Source: Roseiterribacter gracilis (lineage in GTDB: Bacteria > Pseudomonadota > Alphaproteobacteria > BOG-932 > Roseiterribacteraceae). From it: 64,000 bases of DNA. Numbering within the stretch: the stretch's first letter is position 1; each line of letters starts with the position of its first letter. The notes under the pieces were generated by a model, which saw only the letters and a list, made by a program, of their open reading frames with translations, made no database searches and was not told the origin of the DNA. The position numbers were made by a program, and so were the translations under genes. The DNA is taken from assembly GCA_018332375.1 (NCBI GenBank), contig BOPV01000001.1, forward strand, positions 124,001 through 188,000. Direction: 5' to 3'. Shown here one piece after another: positions 28,666 to 39,987 of this stretch.

Positions 28666-29003
28666 TGCGCTTTCGCGGTCTCAATCCCGGACGCGTGTTT
28701 TTGTTGCTGGCGATGACGTGGTTCGCCGGCAGCTTTTACGTGCTGCGTCCGGATCTCGACGCACCGACCAACGTCGTGCTGTGGCCGGAAGACGGCAAGC
28801 GGCACCGCTTGTATTCGGTGCGCGAGCTGTTGGGCGATCAGACTGGCGCGAAATTCGCGCCGTTCGTCGAGCCGCCGGAATATTCGTTCAACGAGTTTTT
28901 CGAACGGCCGTTGTTGAAGTTCGTATCGGTCGCGCTGTTGCCGCCGCTGGTGGCGGTGATCGTGTCCGTGACTTGGGTTTCTTGGGCCGCGAGGCGTCCG
29001 TAA
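28665..29003 (+). CDS. Membrane protein encoded between nuoF and nuoG
   Basis: A 112-residue protein with two membrane segments, at about residues 11-27 (VFLLLAMTWFAGSFYVL) and 87-107 (VSVALLPPLVAVIVSVTWVSW). The loop between them, about 58 residues, should face the periplasm. The start overlaps the nuoF stop (TGATG) and the stop overlaps the nuoG start (TAATG), so it is translationally coupled inside the operon. It is not a standard complex I subunit and I recognise no family. Codon use matches the operon. It may be an accessory or assembly factor, or a passenger gene. Confidence 0.8.
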   Translation: MRFRGLNPGRVFLLLAMTWFAGSFYVLRPDLDAPTNVVLWPEDGKRHRLYSVRELLGDQTGAKFAPFVEPPEYSFNEFFERPLLKFVSVALLPPLVAVIVSVTWVSWAARRP

Positions 29004-31081
29004 TGCCGAAGCTGAAAATCGATAATGTCGAGATCGAAGTCGAAGCAGGAACATCGATCCTGCAAGCGGCGGAGCAGCTCGGCGTAGAAGTCCCGCGCTT
29101 TTGCTATCACGAGCGCCTGTCGGTGCCGGCCAATTGCCGTATGTGCCTGGTCGAGCTGAAAGGCAGCCCGAAGCCGGTCGCGTCGTGCGCGATGCCGTGC
29201 GGCGACAATATGGAAGTGTTCACCGACAGCGACCTGACGCGCAAAGCGCGCAAGGGCGTGATGGAGATGCTTCTGATCAACCATCCGCTCGACTGCCCGA
29301 TTTGCGACCAGGGCGGTGAATGCGACCTGCAGGATCAGGCGCTGGGCTATGGCTTCGATCGCGGCCGCTTCGCCGAAAACAAGCGCGCCGTCGAAGACAA
29401 ATATATGGGCCCGCTGATCAAGACGATCATGACCCGCTGCATTCATTGCACGCGCTGCATCCGCTTCTGCGACGAGATCGCGGGCGTGTCGGCGCTGGGC
29501 GCGATGGGCCGCAGCGAGCACATGGAAATCGGCACCTATATCGAAGCCGCGATCGGCAGCGAGCTGTCGGGCAATCTTGCCGACGTGTGCCCGGTCGGTG
29601 CGCTGACGCACAAGCCGTACGCCTTCACCGCGCGCCCGTGGGAGCTGCGCAAGACCGATTCGATCGACGTGATGGATGCGGTCGGTTCGAACATCCGCGT
29701 CGATGCGCGCGGTGCCGAAGTGATGCGCGTGCTGCCGCGTCTGAACGAAGACGTCAACGAAGAGTGGCTGGCCGACAAATCGCGCTGGGCTGTCGACGGC
29801 CTGACCAAGCGTCGCCTCGATCGTCCGTTCGCGAAGAAAGACGGCAAGCTGCAGCCCGTGTCGTGGAACGACGCGGTTGCGTTGGCCGGCGCCAAGTTGA
29901 AGAGCGCAGGCGCCAAGAGTGCTGCGATCGTCGGCGACCTGGTCGATGCGGAATCGATGCTGGCGCTGAAAGATCTGATGGCCGCTCTCGGCTCGACCAA
30001 AATCGAAAGCCGGCAGGACGGTGCGAAGTTCGACACGACGCAACGTGCGGGCTGGTTGTTCAACCCGACCATCGCCGGGTTGGAACAGGCCGACGTCGTG
30101 CTGATCGTCGGCAGCAACCCGCGCTGGGAAGCACCGTTGATCGATGCGCGCCTGCGCAAGCGGCAGCGCAATGCCGGCCTCAAAGTCGGCGTCATCGGTC
30201 CCAAGCCGGACCTGACCTATCCGATCGAACATCTCGGTACCGGTGCCGATGTGCTGCAGCAGATCGCCGACGGTTCGCATCCGTTCGCGCAGACGCTGAA
30301 GAACGCGAAGAACCCGGTGCTGCTGCTCGGCAGCGGCGCTACCGAACGCGCCGACGGTCTGGCGATCCATGCTTTGGCGCGCAAAGCCGCCGAAGCAAAC
30401 GGCATCGTGCGTGACGGCTGGAACGGCTTTGCCTTCCTGCATCGTGCCGCGTCGCGTGTCGCGGCGTTGGAGCTCGGCTTCGTGCAGCAGGGTGGGGATC
30501 TCGAAACCATCTATCGCGGTTGCGAGGCGGGCGAGATCGAGGTCGTGTATCTGCTGGGTGCCGACGAGATCGACACCAACCGTCTCGGTCGCGCCTTCGT
30601 CATCTATCAAGGCCATCATGGCGACGTTGGCGCGCATCGCGCCGACGTGATCCTGCCGGGCGTTGCCTGGACGGAAAAGCACGGCACTTACGTCAACACC
30701 GAAGGCCGCGCGCAGTTGGCGCGGCAGGCGTCGTTCGGTCCCGGCGAAGCGCGCGAAGATTGGAAGATCATTCGCGCCGTGTCCGAACCAGCCGGCCACA
30801 AGCTGCCGTACGACACGCTGGGCGCAGTGCGGAAGAAGCTGGCTGCAGCGGCGCCGGTCTTCGCCAATGTCGATCGCGTGACGCCGGCGACCTGGGCTTC
30901 GTTCGGTCGCGATGGCGCGGTTTCGGCAACGCCGTTCGTGTTGCCGATCGACAATTACTACATGACCGATCCGGTCAGCCGCGCTTCGCCGACGATGGCG
31001 GCGTGCGTGCGCGAGATCATCGAAGGCAACACGGCCCCAAATTCTGCTTCAGGGGCGAAGAAGACCGGCACCCATGGCTGA
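29003..31081 (+). CDS. nuoG: NADH-quinone oxidoreductase subunit G
   Basis: A 692-residue subunit (75 kDa) carrying clusters N1b, N4 and N5. The N-terminal [2Fe-2S] domain shows [15 protein letters not shown] and a later CAMPC. Next come the N5 ligands with [18 protein letters not shown], then [11 protein letters not shown] and DVCPVGALT for N4. The C-terminal part is the molybdopterin-oxidoreductase-like domain without a cofactor. The length matches alphaproteobacterial and mitochondrial forms, lacking the E. coli insert. The end overlaps nuoH by eight bases. Confidence 0.97.
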   Translation: MPKLKIDNVEIEVEAGTSILQAAEQLGVEVPRFCYHERLSVPANCRMCLVELKGSPKPVASCAMPCGDNMEVFTDSDLTRKARKGVMEMLLINHPLDCPICDQGGECDLQDQALGYGFDRGRFAENKRAVEDKYMGPLIKTIMTRCIHCTRCIRFCDEIAGVSALGAMGRSEHMEIGTYIEAAIGSELSGNLADVCPVGALTHKPYAFTARPWELRKTDSIDVMDAVGSNIRVDARGAEVMRVLPRLNEDVNEEWLADKSRWAVDGLTKRRLDRPFAKKDGKLQPVSWNDAVALAGAKLKSAGAKSAAIVGDLVDAESMLALKDLMAALGSTKIESRQDGAKFDTTQRAGWLFNPTIAGLEQADVVLIVGSNPRWEAPLIDARLRKRQRNAGLKVGVIGPKPDLTYPIEHLGTGADVLQQIADGSHPFAQTLKNAKNPVLLLGSGATERADGLAIHALARKAAEANGIVRDGWNGFAFLHRAASRVAALELGFVQQGGDLETIYRGCEAGEIEVVYLLGADEIDTNRLGRAFVIYQGHHGDVGAHRADVILPGVAWTEKHGTYVNTEGRAQLARQASFGPGEAREDWKIIRAVSEPAGHKLPYDTLGAVRKKLAAAAPVFANVDRVTPATWASFGRDGAVSATPFVLPIDNYYMTDPVSRASPTMAACVREIIEGNTAPNSASGAKKTGTHG

Positions 31082-32102
31082 GCTCCTCGACCTTTTCTGG
31101 GCCATTCCGACGGGCCTGCGCCTGACGCTCGAGATCGTGCTGACGGTGCTCGCGCTGTTGGGCTGCTTTGCCTACGTCACGTACGCTGAACGCAAAGTCC
31201 TGGGCGCCATCCAGTTGCGCCAGGGACCGATCATGGTCGGTCCGTTCGGATTGCTGCAGCCGATCGCCGACGGCGTGAAGCTGTTGTCGAAAGAAACCAT
31301 CATCCCGGCCGGCGCCAATCGCGTGCTGTTCGTGCTGGCGCCGATGGTGATGCTGACCTTGGCGCTGATCGCGTGGGCGGTGATCCCGTTCGATGCCGGC
31401 GCCGTGTTCGCCAACATCAATGTCGGCGTGCTGTACCTGTTCGCGGTGTCGTCGTTGGGCGTCTACGGCGTCATCATGGCGGGCTGGTCGTCGAATTCGA
31501 AATACGCGTTCCTCGGCGCGATGCGCTCGGCGGCGCAGATGGTGTCCTACGAAGTCTCGATGGGCCTCGTCATCGTGACCCAGCTGCTGATTGTCGGTTC
31601 GCTGAACCTGACCGAGATCGTCGAACATCGTTCGCCAGTGTGGCTGTGGATCCTGCAGTTGCCGATGCTGGTGATCTTCTTCATCTCGGCGCTGGCGGAA
31701 ACCAACCGCGCACCGTTCGACTTGCCCGAAGGCGAGTCGGAACTGGTCGGTGGTTTCAACACCGAATATTCGTCGATGACCTTCGCGCTGTTCTTCATCG
31801 CCGAATATCTCAACATGATTTTGATGAGCGCGATCACGACCGTGCTCTTCCTCGGCGGTTACCTGCCGCCGTTCGGCCTGATGATCGCGCCGCTGACCTG
31901 GATTCCGGGGATCCTGTGGTTCGCGCTCAAAGTCGCGTTCCTGCTGTTCGTGTTCATCTGGGTGCGCGGCACGGTTCCGCGCTACCGCTACGACCAGCTG
32001 ATGCGTCTCGGCTGGAAAATCTTTCTGCCGTTCTCGTTGATCTGGGTGCTGGTGATCGCCGGCACGCTGATGGCGACCGGCATGCTGCCGGTTCGGAGCT
32101 AA
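31074..32102 (+). CDS. nuoH: NADH-quinone oxidoreductase subunit H
   Basis: A 342-residue membrane subunit (ND1) with eight helices that forms the quinone entry site. [40 protein letters not shown] and the C-terminal [13 protein letters not shown] are the conserved family loops. Confidence 0.97.
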   Translation: MAELLDLFWAIPTGLRLTLEIVLTVLALLGCFAYVTYAERKVLGAIQLRQGPIMVGPFGLLQPIADGVKLLSKETIIPAGANRVLFVLAPMVMLTLALIAWAVIPFDAGAVFANINVGVLYLFAVSSLGVYGVIMAGWSSNSKYAFLGAMRSAAQMVSYEVSMGLVIVTQLLIVGSLNLTEIVEHRSPVWLWILQLPMLVIFFISALAETNRAPFDLPEGESELVGGFNTEYSSMTFALFFIAEYLNMILMSAITTVLFLGGYLPPFGLMIAPLTWIPGILWFALKVAFLLFVFIWVRGTVPRYRYDQLMRLGWKIFLPFSLIWVLVIAGTLMATGMLPVRS

Positions 32103-32108
32103 GCCCCC

Positions 32109-32603
32109 ATGGCGAACACATCTCTTGCAACCACCGTCCGCGGCTTCTTTCTCGTCGAGCTGGTGCGCGGCTTCGCGATGACGCTGCGCTACATGTTCCG
32201 CCCGCGCGCGACGATCAACTATCCGTTCGAAAAAGGCCCGCTCAGCCCGCGTTTCCGCGGCGAGCATGCGCTGCGCCGCTACGCCAACGGCGAAGAACGC
32301 TGCATCGCGTGCAAGCTGTGCGAAGCGGTGTGCCCGGCCCAGGCGATCACGATCGAAGCCGAGCCGCGCGACGACGGCAGCCGCCGCACCACGCGCTACG
32401 ACATCGACATGACCAAGTGCATCTATTGCGGCCTGTGCCAGGAAGCATGCCCGGTCGACGCGATCGTCGAAGGCCCGAACTTCGAGTTCGCGGTCGAGAC
32501 GCGCGAAGAGCTGTACTACGACAAGGCGAAGCTGCTCGCGAACGGTGACCGCTGGGAAGCGGCGCTGGCGCACAACCTCGCCGCCGACGCGCCGTACCGG
32601 TGA
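32109..32603 (+). CDS. nuoI: NADH-quinone oxidoreductase subunit I
   Basis: A 164-residue ferredoxin-like subunit carrying clusters N6a and N6b. The two ligand sets are [14 protein letters not shown] and [14 protein letters not shown]. It links the peripheral arm to NuoB's cluster N2. Confidence 0.97.
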   Translation: MANTSLATTVRGFFLVELVRGFAMTLRYMFRPRATINYPFEKGPLSPRFRGEHALRRYANGEERCIACKLCEAVCPAQAITIEAEPRDDGSRRTTRYDIDMTKCIYCGLCQEACPVDAIVEGPNFEFAVETREELYYDKAKLLANGDRWEAALAHNLAADAPYR

Positions 32604-32610
32604 GCTGACG

Positions 32611-33225
32611 ATGTACGAAGCAATCGCCTTCTACGGTTTCTCCGCCATCCTGCTGTTGGCAGCGGTGCTGGTGATCGTGAGCCGCAATCCGGTTCATTCG
32701 GTGCTGTGGCTGATCCTGGCCTTCTTCAATGCAGCCGGTTTGTTCGTGCTGCTGGGCGCCGAATTCGTCGCGATGATCCTGGTGATCGTCTATGTCGGCG
32801 CGGTCGCGGTCTTGTTCCTGTTCGTCGTCATGATGCTCGACGTCGATCTCAGCGAGCTGCGCGCCGGCTTTGCACAGTATCTGCCGCTCGGCGTGCTGAT
32901 CGGCGTCGTGCTGCTGGTCGAACTGATCTTCTTCGTGATCAGCGGCTGGACGTTGGGGCCGGCGTTGAAAAGCGCAATCGTCGCGGCGGCGCCCGATGCG
33001 GCGCAGGTGTCGAATACACGCGCCATCGGCCGGTTGCTCTACACCGATTACGTCTTCGTGTTCCAGGGCGCCGGCATGGTGCTGCTGGTCGCAATGATCG
33101 GCGCCATCGTGCTCACGCTGCGGCAGCGTCCGGGCGTGCGGAAACAGAACATCGCGGCCCAGGTGTCGCGTCAGCGCGGCGACACGGTCACGCTGCACAA
33201 GGTTGAGACGGGGGCAGGGGCATGA
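32611..33225 (+). CDS. nuoJ: NADH-quinone oxidoreductase subunit J
   Basis: A 204-residue membrane subunit (ND6) with five predicted helices. The conserved third helix region [20 protein letters not shown] is present. The frame is open upstream into nuoI; the ATG at 32611 gives the usual short N-terminus. It overlaps nuoK as ATGA. Confidence 0.95.
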   Translation: MYEAIAFYGFSAILLLAAVLVIVSRNPVHSVLWLILAFFNAAGLFVLLGAEFVAMILVIVYVGAVAVLFLFVVMMLDVDLSELRAGFAQYLPLGVLIGVVLLVELIFFVISGWTLGPALKSAIVAAAPDAAQVSNTRAIGRLLYTDYVFVFQGAGMVLLVAMIGAIVLTLRQRPGVRKQNIAAQVSRQRGDTVTLHKVETGAGA

Positions 33226-33530
33226 GCATCGGCCTTGGCCATTACCTGACGGTTGCGTCGATCCTGTTCACGCTGGGCGTGCTCGGGATCTTCCTCAACC
33301 GCAAGAACATCATCGTGATCCTGATGTCGGTCGAGCTGATCCTGCTCGCCGTCAACATCAACCTGGTCGCCTTCTCGTCGTTCCTCGGCGATCTGGTCGG
33401 GCAGATTTTCACGATGTTCGTGTTGACCGTTGCCGCGGCCGAAGCCGCGATCGGTTTGGCGATCCTTGTCGTCTACTTCCGCAATCGTGGCTCGATTGCG
33501 GTCGAAGACGTTTCGATGATGAAGGGCTGA
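33222..33530 (+). CDS. nuoK: NADH-quinone oxidoreductase subunit K
   Basis: A 102-residue three-helix membrane subunit (ND4L). The family signature [19 protein letters not shown] holds the first conserved membrane glutamate used in proton transfer, and the second lies in [11 protein letters not shown]. Confidence 0.97.
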   Translation: MSIGLGHYLTVASILFTLGVLGIFLNRKNIIVILMSVELILLAVNINLVAFSSFLGDLVGQIFTMFVLTVAAAEAAIGLAILVVYFRNRGSIAVEDVSMMKG

Positions 33531-33531
33531 G

Positions 33532-35475
33532 ATGCTCGAAGCGATCTGCATCTTCCTGCCGCTGCTCGCGGCAGCCATCGCGGGGCTCGGCAATCGCCGC
33601 CTGGGCGATCGTGGCGCGCAACTCGTCACCTGCGGTGCCGTGATTCTGTCGGCGGTCATTGCGGTCTATTTGTTCGTCGACGTCGCACTGGCGCATCACC
33701 CGCGCACGGTGCGCCTGTTCAACTGGATTTCCAGCGGCGACTTCCGTGTCGACTGGGCGCTGCGCGTCGACACGCTGACCGCAGTGATGTTGGTGGTGGT
33801 GACGGTCGTGTCGGCGTGCGTGCACGTCTATTCGGTCGGCTATATGAGCCACGACCATTCGAAGCCGCGCTTCATGGCGTATCTGTCGCTCTTCACCTTT
33901 ATGATGTTGAGCCTGGTGACCGCCGACAACTTCCTGCAGCTCTTCTTCGGCTGGGAAGGCGTCGGTCTGGCTTCGTATCTGCTGATCGGCTTCTGGTTCC
34001 ACAAGGACAGCGCCAACAACGCGTCGATCAAAGCGTTCCTGGTCAACCGTGTCGGCGACATGGGCTTCGCGCTCGGCATCATGGCCGTGTTCGCGATCTT
34101 TGGTTCGGTCGAATTCAGCACCGTGTTCGATGCGGCCGCGTCCAAGAGCGGCGCGACGTTCAACTTCCTCGGCTACAGCACGCCGGCGCTGACGACTGCG
34201 TGCCTGCTGCTGTTCATCGGCGCGATGGGCAAGTCGGCGCAGCTCGGTCTGCACACCTGGCTGCCCGACGCGATGGAAGGCCCGACCCCGGTGTCGGCGC
34301 TGATCCATGCCGCAACGATGGTGACCGCGGGCGTGTTCATGCTGTGCCGCTGCTCGCCGCTGTTCAGCCAGGCGCCGGATGCGCTGGCGGTCGTGTGCGT
34401 GATGGGCGGTTTGACCGCCTTCGTCGCGGCGACGATCGGCCTGACGCAGTGGGACATCAAACGCGTCATCGCCTATTCGACGATGAGCCAGCTCGGCTAC
34501 ATGTTCTTCGCCATCGGCGTCGGCGCCTATTCGGCGGCGATGTTCCATCTGATGACGCACGCTTTCTTCAAGGCGCTGCTGTTCTTGGGTGCCGGTTCGG
34601 TGATCCATGCGATCGACGGCGAACAAGACATGCGCAACATGGGCGGTCTGCGCGGCGCGATCCCGAAGACACATGCGTTGATGTGGATCGGCAGCCTGGC
34701 GCTGGCCGGCATCGGCGTGCCGGGCATCTACGGCTTCGCCGGCTTCTATTCGAAAGACGCGATCCTCGAAGCAAGTTGGGCTGCGGGCGGCGTCGGCCAA
34801 ACCGCGTTCTGGCTCGGCATCGCGGCCGCCTTGTTCACCGCCTTCTATTCGTGGCGTCTGATTTACCTGACCTTCTACGGCAAGTTCCGCGGCGACCATC
34901 ATGCGATGGAACATGCGCATGAAAGCCCGCCGGTGATGTTGATCCCGCTCTACGTGCTTGCGGCGGGCGCATTGCTTGCCGGTATCGGTGCGTATGAATG
35001 GTTCGTCGGTCATGACCGCGCTGCCTTCTGGGGCGCGTCGATCGTCACGCCGCCAGGCCACGACCCGATCGAAGCCGCGCATCACGTGCCGCATTGGGTC
35101 GGTCTGGCACCGCTTGCGGTCGGCCTGCTCGGCATTGCGCTGGCAAGCTGGTTCTATTTGAAGCGCACCGATCTTCCGAAGAAGGTCGCGACCGCGTTCT
35201 CCGGCGTCTACGTGCTGGTGTTCAACAAGTACTATTTTGACGAGCTGTACGACGCAGTGTTCGTGCGTCCGGCCGTGTGGTTCGGCCGCCTGTTCTGGCA
35301 GCGCGGCGACCAGGGCATCATCGACGCCTACGGTCCCGACGCGATCGCCAGCAACTCGCGTCGCTTCGCTGGCTTCGTTTCGAAACTGCAGACCGGTTAT
35401 CTCTACCAGTACGCCTTCGTGATGCTGATCGGCGTCGTGTTGTTCACGACCTGGTTCCTCTGGCGCGGCCACTAA
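33532..35475 (+). CDS. nuoL: NADH-quinone oxidoreductase subunit L
   Basis: A 647-residue antiporter-like proton-pumping subunit (ND5) at the far end of the membrane arm. [18 protein letters not shown] holds the key glutamate, and [20 protein letters not shown] is the conserved lysine/histidine pumping segment. The long C-terminal lateral helix region lies beyond about residue 520. Confidence 0.97.
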   Translation: MLEAICIFLPLLAAAIAGLGNRRLGDRGAQLVTCGAVILSAVIAVYLFVDVALAHHPRTVRLFNWISSGDFRVDWALRVDTLTAVMLVVVTVVSACVHVYSVGYMSHDHSKPRFMAYLSLFTFMMLSLVTADNFLQLFFGWEGVGLASYLLIGFWFHKDSANNASIKAFLVNRVGDMGFALGIMAVFAIFGSVEFSTVFDAAASKSGATFNFLGYSTPALTTACLLLFIGAMGKSAQLGLHTWLPDAMEGPTPVSALIHAATMVTAGVFMLCRCSPLFSQAPDALAVVCVMGGLTAFVAATIGLTQWDIKRVIAYSTMSQLGYMFFAIGVGAYSAAMFHLMTHAFFKALLFLGAGSVIHAIDGEQDMRNMGGLRGAIPKTHALMWIGSLALAGIGVPGIYGFAGFYSKDAILEASWAAGGVGQTAFWLGIAAALFTAFYSWRLIYLTFYGKFRGDHHAMEHAHESPPVMLIPLYVLAAGALLAGIGAYEWFVGHDRAAFWGASIVTPPGHDPIEAAHHVPHWVGLAPLAVGLLGIALASWFYLKRTDLPKKVATAFSGVYVLVFNKYYFDELYDAVFVRPAVWFGRLFWQRGDQGIIDAYGPDAIASNSRRFAGFVSKLQTGYLYQYAFVMLIGVVLFTTWFLWRGH

Positions 35476-35491
35476 AAGAAGACGCGAGAAG

Positions 35492-37030
35492 ATGAACTCC
35501 GCTGCCTCCTGGCCGATCCTTTCGGTCGTCACCTTCCTCCCCACGCTGGGTGCGCTGCTTGCGTGCCTGATGCGCGGCGACACGCCGTCGGGCCAGCGCA
35601 ACATCCGCTGGATCGGTCTGTGGACGTCGCTGCTGACCTTCGCGATCTCGCTGCTGATCTGGACCGGCTACGACCCGTCCAACGGCGGCTTCCAGTTCGT
35701 CGAACGCTATGCGTGGGTGCCGAGCGCCAACTTCATCTATCAGAAGGGCGTCGACGGCATTTCGCTGTGGTTCGTGTTGATCTCGACCTTGCTGACGCCG
35801 ATTTGCATCGTGTCGAGCTGGGACTCGATCAAAGTCCGCCCGAAAGAATGGATCATCGCGCTGCTCGTGCTCGAGACGATGATGGTCGGCATGTTCACGG
35901 CACTCGATCTGGTGCTGGTCTATGTCTTCTTCGAAGGCGTGCTGATCCCGATGTTCGTGATCATCGGCATCTGGGGCGGGCAACGGCGCATCTACGCGGC
36001 GTTCAAGTTCTTCCTCTACACGCTGGTCGGCTCGGTGCTGATGCTGCTCGCGATCATCGCGATGTATCTGAAGGCCGGCACAACCGACATGATCGTAATC
36101 CTGCGCACGCCGTTTGCGGCGGAGTTGCAGATCTATCTGTGGCTGGCCTTCTTCGCGTCCTTCGCGGTGAAAATGCCGATGTTCCCGGTCCACACCTGGT
36201 TGCCCGACGCACACGTCGAAGCGCCGACCGCGGGCTCGGTGATTCTGGCCGCCGTGCTGTTGAAGATGGGCGGCTACGGCTTCATCCGCTTCTCGGTGCA
36301 GATGCTGCCGAATGCGAGCGAGTATTTCGCGCCGCTGGTGTTCGCACTGTCGATTGTCGCGATCATCTACACATCGTTGGTTGCGCTGGTGCAGACCGAC
36401 ATGAAGAAGCTGATCGCCTATTCGTCCGTGGCGCATATGGGCTTCGTGACGATGGGCATCTTCGCGCTCAACCAGCAGGGGCTGGAAGGCGGCGTGTTCC
36501 AGATGATCAGCCACGGCGTCGTGTCGGGCGCGCTCTTCCTCTGCGTCGGCGTCGTCTATGACCGTCTGCACACCCGTGAGATCGCGCGCTATGGCGGAAT
36601 GTCCGTGAACATGCCGCGCTACGCGCTGGTATTCATGGTGTTCACCCTGGCTTCGGTTGGTCTGCCGAGCACGTCGGGCTTCGTCGGCGAATTCCTCAGC
36701 CTGTTGGGTGCGTTCCTGCGCAACACCTGGGTCGGTGTCCTCGCTTCGACCGGCCTGGTGCTGGGCGCTGCCTACATGCTGGTGCTCTACCGCCGGCTGT
36801 TCTTCGGCAAGCTTGAGAAAGCCGACGTGAAGGCGATGGCCGATCTCCACTGGCGCGAGATCGTCGTGTTCGCGCCGTTGATCGTGCTGGTCTTCTGGCT
36901 CGGCCTGTATCCCTCAACGTTCAAGGATCCGATCGCTTCGTCGGTCGCCTCGATCGTCAGCGCGCACCAGGCGCGCATCACGCCCAAAGCGGCACAAGCT
37001 GATGGCGCCTACGCGCCGGGGGCGAAGTAA
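35492..37030 (+). CDS. nuoM: NADH-quinone oxidoreductase subunit M
   Basis: A 512-residue antiporter-like subunit (ND4). [20 protein letters not shown] contains the essential glutamate, and [20 protein letters not shown] is the signature pumping helix. A TTAA-free 16-base gap separates it from nuoL; its last base overlaps nuoN. Confidence 0.97.
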   Translation: MNSAASWPILSVVTFLPTLGALLACLMRGDTPSGQRNIRWIGLWTSLLTFAISLLIWTGYDPSNGGFQFVERYAWVPSANFIYQKGVDGISLWFVLISTLLTPICIVSSWDSIKVRPKEWIIALLVLETMMVGMFTALDLVLVYVFFEGVLIPMFVIIGIWGGQRRIYAAFKFFLYTLVGSVLMLLAIIAMYLKAGTTDMIVILRTPFAAELQIYLWLAFFASFAVKMPMFPVHTWLPDAHVEAPTAGSVILAAVLLKMGGYGFIRFSVQMLPNASEYFAPLVFALSIVAIIYTSLVALVQTDMKKLIAYSSVAHMGFVTMGIFALNQQGLEGGVFQMISHGVVSGALFLCVGVVYDRLHTREIARYGGMSVNMPRYALVFMVFTLASVGLPSTSGFVGEFLSLLGAFLRNTWVGVLASTGLVLGAAYMLVLYRRLFFGKLEKADVKAMADLHWREIVVFAPLIVLVFWLGLYPSTFKDPIASSVASIVSAHQARITPKAAQADGAYAPGAK

Positions 37031-38496
37031 TGGGTCAGTTTCTTCCTGCGCTGCCCGAGATTGTTCTCGCGGTCTGCTCGCTCGCCTTGCTGATCGCGGG
37101 TGCGTTCGGCGGTGAAAAGTCGACGCGCTCGATCAGCTATCTGGCGCTGTTCGCGTTGATCGTCGTTGCCGTGCTGGTGCTGCGCCAGCCTGACGCGACG
37201 ACGGTCGTTGCTTTCAACGGCCTGTTCAAAAGCGACGCCTTCGGCCGCATCTTCAAGATCCTGATCTTGATCGGGTCGGGCCTGTCGATCCTGCTGTCGA
37301 TGGATTGGCTCGAGCGCGAGAAGATCGCGCGTCCGGAATATCCGGTGCTGGTCCTGCTGGCGACGCTCGGCATGTTGGCGATGGTGTCGGCCAACGATCT
37401 GCTGTCGCTCTATGTCGGCCTCGAATTGCAGAGCCTGTCGCTCTACGTGCTCGCCGCGTTCCAGCGCGACACGGTGAAGTCGAGCGAAGCGGGCCTGAAA
37501 TATTTCGTGCTGGGTGCGCTGTCGTCAGGCCTGCTGCTGTGGGGCACGTCGCTGGTCTACGGCTTCTCGGGCACGACCCAGTTCGATCGTCTGGCCGCAG
37601 TGTTTGCGACCGGTCCGGCAAGTGTCGGCGTGATCATCGGTCTCGTCTTCGTTGCCGCCGGCATCGCGTTCAAAGTTTCGGCGGTGCCGTTCCATATGTG
37701 GACGCCCGACGTGTACGAGGGTGCACCGACGCCGGTGACCGCCTTGTTCGCGATGGCGCCCAAAGTTGCGGCGATGGGATTGTTCGTGCGCGTCCTGGTC
37801 GGACCGTTCGGACATCTGCTGCTGGAATGGCGCCAGATCATCCTGTTCGCGTCGGTCGCGTCGATGCTGCTGGGCTCGTTCGCTGCCATCGCGCAGAAGA
37901 ACGTCAAACGCCTGATGGCCTATTCGTCGATCGCCAATGTCGGCTACGCCCTGCTGGGCCTGGCTTCGGGCGGGCTGGCGGGCGTGCAGGGCGTGATCAT
38001 CTACATGGCGATCTACGTCTTCATGACCGCGGGCTCGTTCGGCGTGATCCTCGCCATGCGGCGCAACGGCGCGGCTGCTGAAAATTTGGACGATCTTGCC
38101 GGTCTGGGCCGCTCGCGGCCCGGTTTGGCGATCGCGATGCTCATTTTCATGTTCGCTTTGGCCGGAATTCCGCCGCTCGCGGGCTTCTGGGGGAAATATT
38201 ACGTCTTCATCGCCGCCATCCATGCCGGCGACATCGCCCAGGCAGCGGACGCAAACCTGCTCTACGCGGCTGCGGTAATTGGCGTACTGACGAGCGCGGT
38301 GGCGGCCTTCTATTATCTGCGCATCGTGAAGATCATGTATTTCGATGAGCCGGCGCCCGCCCTGGACGCCAGCCCCGGCCGCGCCGTTGAAGCGGTGGTG
38401 CTGGTTTCCGTGCTGGTGATGCTTGTCGTGGGTGCGCTCCCGACCACATTGATCGACGCCTCCATTCGCGCAGCAAAGACGTTGCTAACGGTATGA
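37030..38496 (+). CDS. nuoN: NADH-quinone oxidoreductase subunit N
   Basis: A 488-residue antiporter-like subunit (ND2). [17 protein letters not shown] carries the conserved glutamate, and [20 protein letters not shown] is the pumping helix. It completes the 14-gene set. Its end overlaps birA as ATGA, so the operon continues. Confidence 0.97.
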   Translation: MGQFLPALPEIVLAVCSLALLIAGAFGGEKSTRSISYLALFALIVVAVLVLRQPDATTVVAFNGLFKSDAFGRIFKILILIGSGLSILLSMDWLEREKIARPEYPVLVLLATLGMLAMVSANDLLSLYVGLELQSLSLYVLAAFQRDTVKSSEAGLKYFVLGALSSGLLLWGTSLVYGFSGTTQFDRLAAVFATGPASVGVIIGLVFVAAGIAFKVSAVPFHMWTPDVYEGAPTPVTALFAMAPKVAAMGLFVRVLVGPFGHLLLEWRQIILFASVASMLLGSFAAIAQKNVKRLMAYSSIANVGYALLGLASGGLAGVQGVIIYMAIYVFMTAGSFGVILAMRRNGAAAENLDDLAGLGRSRPGLAIAMLIFMFALAGIPPLAGFWGKYYVFIAAIHAGDIAQAADANLLYAAAVIGVLTSAVAAFYYLRIVKIMYFDEPAPALDASPGRAVEAVVLVSVLVMLVVGALPTTLIDASIRAAKTLLTV

Positions 38497-39179
38497 ACGA
38501 TTTACCGCCGGGCTGGCGCCACGTCGCCCTCGGTGCCGTCGACTCGACTCAGGACGAGGCGTGGCGCCTCGCCAAGAACGGTGCTCCTGGCCGCACTGTG
38601 TTGACCGCAACCGCGCAACGCGCTGGTCGCGGTCGCCGTGGCCGTGACTGGGAGTCGTCGCCCGGCAACCTTCACCTGTCGATCCTGTTGCGCGCCATCG
38701 AGCACAGCCCGCACGAGCTGTCCTTCGTCGGCGGCCTCGCCGTCGCGGATGCGCTCGATGCGCATACCGACGGCGTCGCGCTGAAGTGGCCCAACGACGT
38801 GTTGGTCGGCGGTCGCAAGATTGCCGGCATTTTGCTCGAAGCCGAGCCGCCGGTTGTGGTGCTGGGCATCGGCATCAATCTCGCGCGTTCGCCGAACGGC
38901 ACGTCTTATCCCGCGACCGATCTGCGCGGCAGCGTGACGCCGCAGCAGCTGCTGCCGACTCTGGTGCGCGCGGTTGATGCGCGGCTGGAAGAATGGCGCA
39001 CGCTTGGCTTCGCCTATGTGCGCGAAGCGTGGCTCGAACGCGCCTGGCGTCTCGGCGCCAAAGTCGAGATCGACGAAAAAGAGAGCGGTCGTTTCGCCGG
39101 CATCGACAGCGATGGTGCGCTGTTGCTCGATCCCGGCCTGCGCCGCGTCGTTGCAGGATCGGTCCGCTACCGCCAGTAG
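38493..39179 (+). CDS. birA: Biotin--[acetyl-CoA-carboxylase] ligase, class I
   Basis: A 228-residue enzyme that attaches biotin to the carboxyl carrier protein through biotinyl-[18 protein letters not shown] is the adenylate-binding loop and [20 protein letters not shown] is the core catalytic segment. It has no N-terminal helix-turn-helix, so it is the monofunctional, non-repressor type. Its ATG overlaps the nuoN stop. The placement after nuoN is common in alphaproteobacteria. Confidence 0.94.
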   Translation: MNDLPPGWRHVALGAVDSTQDEAWRLAKNGAPGRTVLTATAQRAGRGRRGRDWESSPGNLHLSILLRAIEHSPHELSFVGGLAVADALDAHTDGVALKWPNDVLVGGRKIAGILLEAEPPVVVLGIGINLARSPNGTSYPATDLRGSVTPQQLLPTLVRAVDARLEEWRTLGFAYVREAWLERAWRLGAKVEIDEKESGRFAGIDSDGALLLDPGLRRVVAGSVRYRQ

Positions 39180-39192
39180 GCGGGGCGTCGTC

Positions 39193-39987
39193 ATGCTGCT
39201 CGCGATCGACGCCGGTAACACCAATGTTGTCTTCGCCGTTTATGACGGCGACGTGCAGCGCGGCGTGTGGCGTGCCGCGACCGACAGTCGCCGGACCGCC
39301 GACGAATATGCGGTGTGGCTGCTGCAGCTGATGAGCAAGGCCGGACTGGATGCGGCGCAGCTCGATGGCTGCATCGTTGCATCGGTCGTGCCGTTGGCGA
39401 CTTTCAACCTGCTCAAGCTGGTGCGCGAGCATCTCCAGCTCGAACCGCTGGTGATCGGCGAGCCGAATGTACAGTTGGGGCTTCGCGTATTGCTGGACCG
39501 GCCGGAAGAAGTCGGCGCCGATCGCATCGTGAATGCCGTTGCGGCCAGCGAACGCTATGGCGGTCCGCTGATCGTGATCGATTTTGGAACGGCGACGACG
39601 TTCGACGTCGTCGATGCCAATGGTGATTATCGCGGCGGCGTCATCGCGCCCGGCATCATCCTGTCGGTCGAAGCCTTGCATATGGCCGCCGCCAAGCTGC
39701 CAAAGGTCGACGTCGTTCGACCGAAGACAGACAACGTCATCGCGACCAGCACGGTCACGGCGATGCAATCAGGAATTTATTGGGGGTATGTCGGTTTGAT
39801 CGAAGGTTTGGTGGCGCGTATTCGCGCTGAATTGGGTGGAGGCGCGCGCGTCATCGCGACGGGCGGGCTTGCGACCTTGTTCGCCGACGCGACGCAAGCG
39901 ATCGATTCGATCGACGAAGATCTGACCCTGCGCGGGTTGGTGCTTCTGTATCAGCGCAACGCGCAGAGCGCCGCGGTGGCGGCATGA
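39193..39987 (+). CDS. coaX: Type III pantothenate kinase
   Basis: A 264-residue enzyme of the ASKHA fold that phosphorylates pantothenate, the first step of coenzyme A synthesis; this type is not inhibited by CoA. MLLAIDAGNTNVVFAVYDG is the phosphate-1 motif and VIDFGTATTFDVVD the phosphate-2 motif. A later AMQSGIYWGYVGLIEG is also typical. The frame is open well upstream, overlapping birA, but the ATG at 39193 gives the standard start. Its stop overlaps the RNase J start. Confidence 0.95.
   Translation: MLLAIDAGNTNVVFAVYDGDVQRGVWRAATDSRRTADEYAVWLLQLMSKAGLDAAQLDGCIVASVVPLATFNLLKLVREHLQLEPLVIGEPNVQLGLRVLLDRPEEVGADRIVNAVAASERYGGPLIVIDFGTATTFDVVDANGDYRGGVIAPGIILSVEALHMAAAKLPKVDVVRPKTDNVIATSTVTAMQSGIYWGYVGLIEGLVARIRAELGGGARVIATGGLATLFADATQAIDSIDEDLTLRGLVLLYQRNAQSAAVAA

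Noticed and set aside
28838..30799. A 653-residue minus-strand open frame opposite nuoG
   Set aside because: It mirrors the codon bias of nuoG; no start signal or recognisable domain.
33409..35604. A 731-residue minus-strand open frame opposite nuoL
   Set aside because: Low-complexity Arg/His/Gln/Glu composition is the usual shadow of a GC-rich membrane-protein gene.
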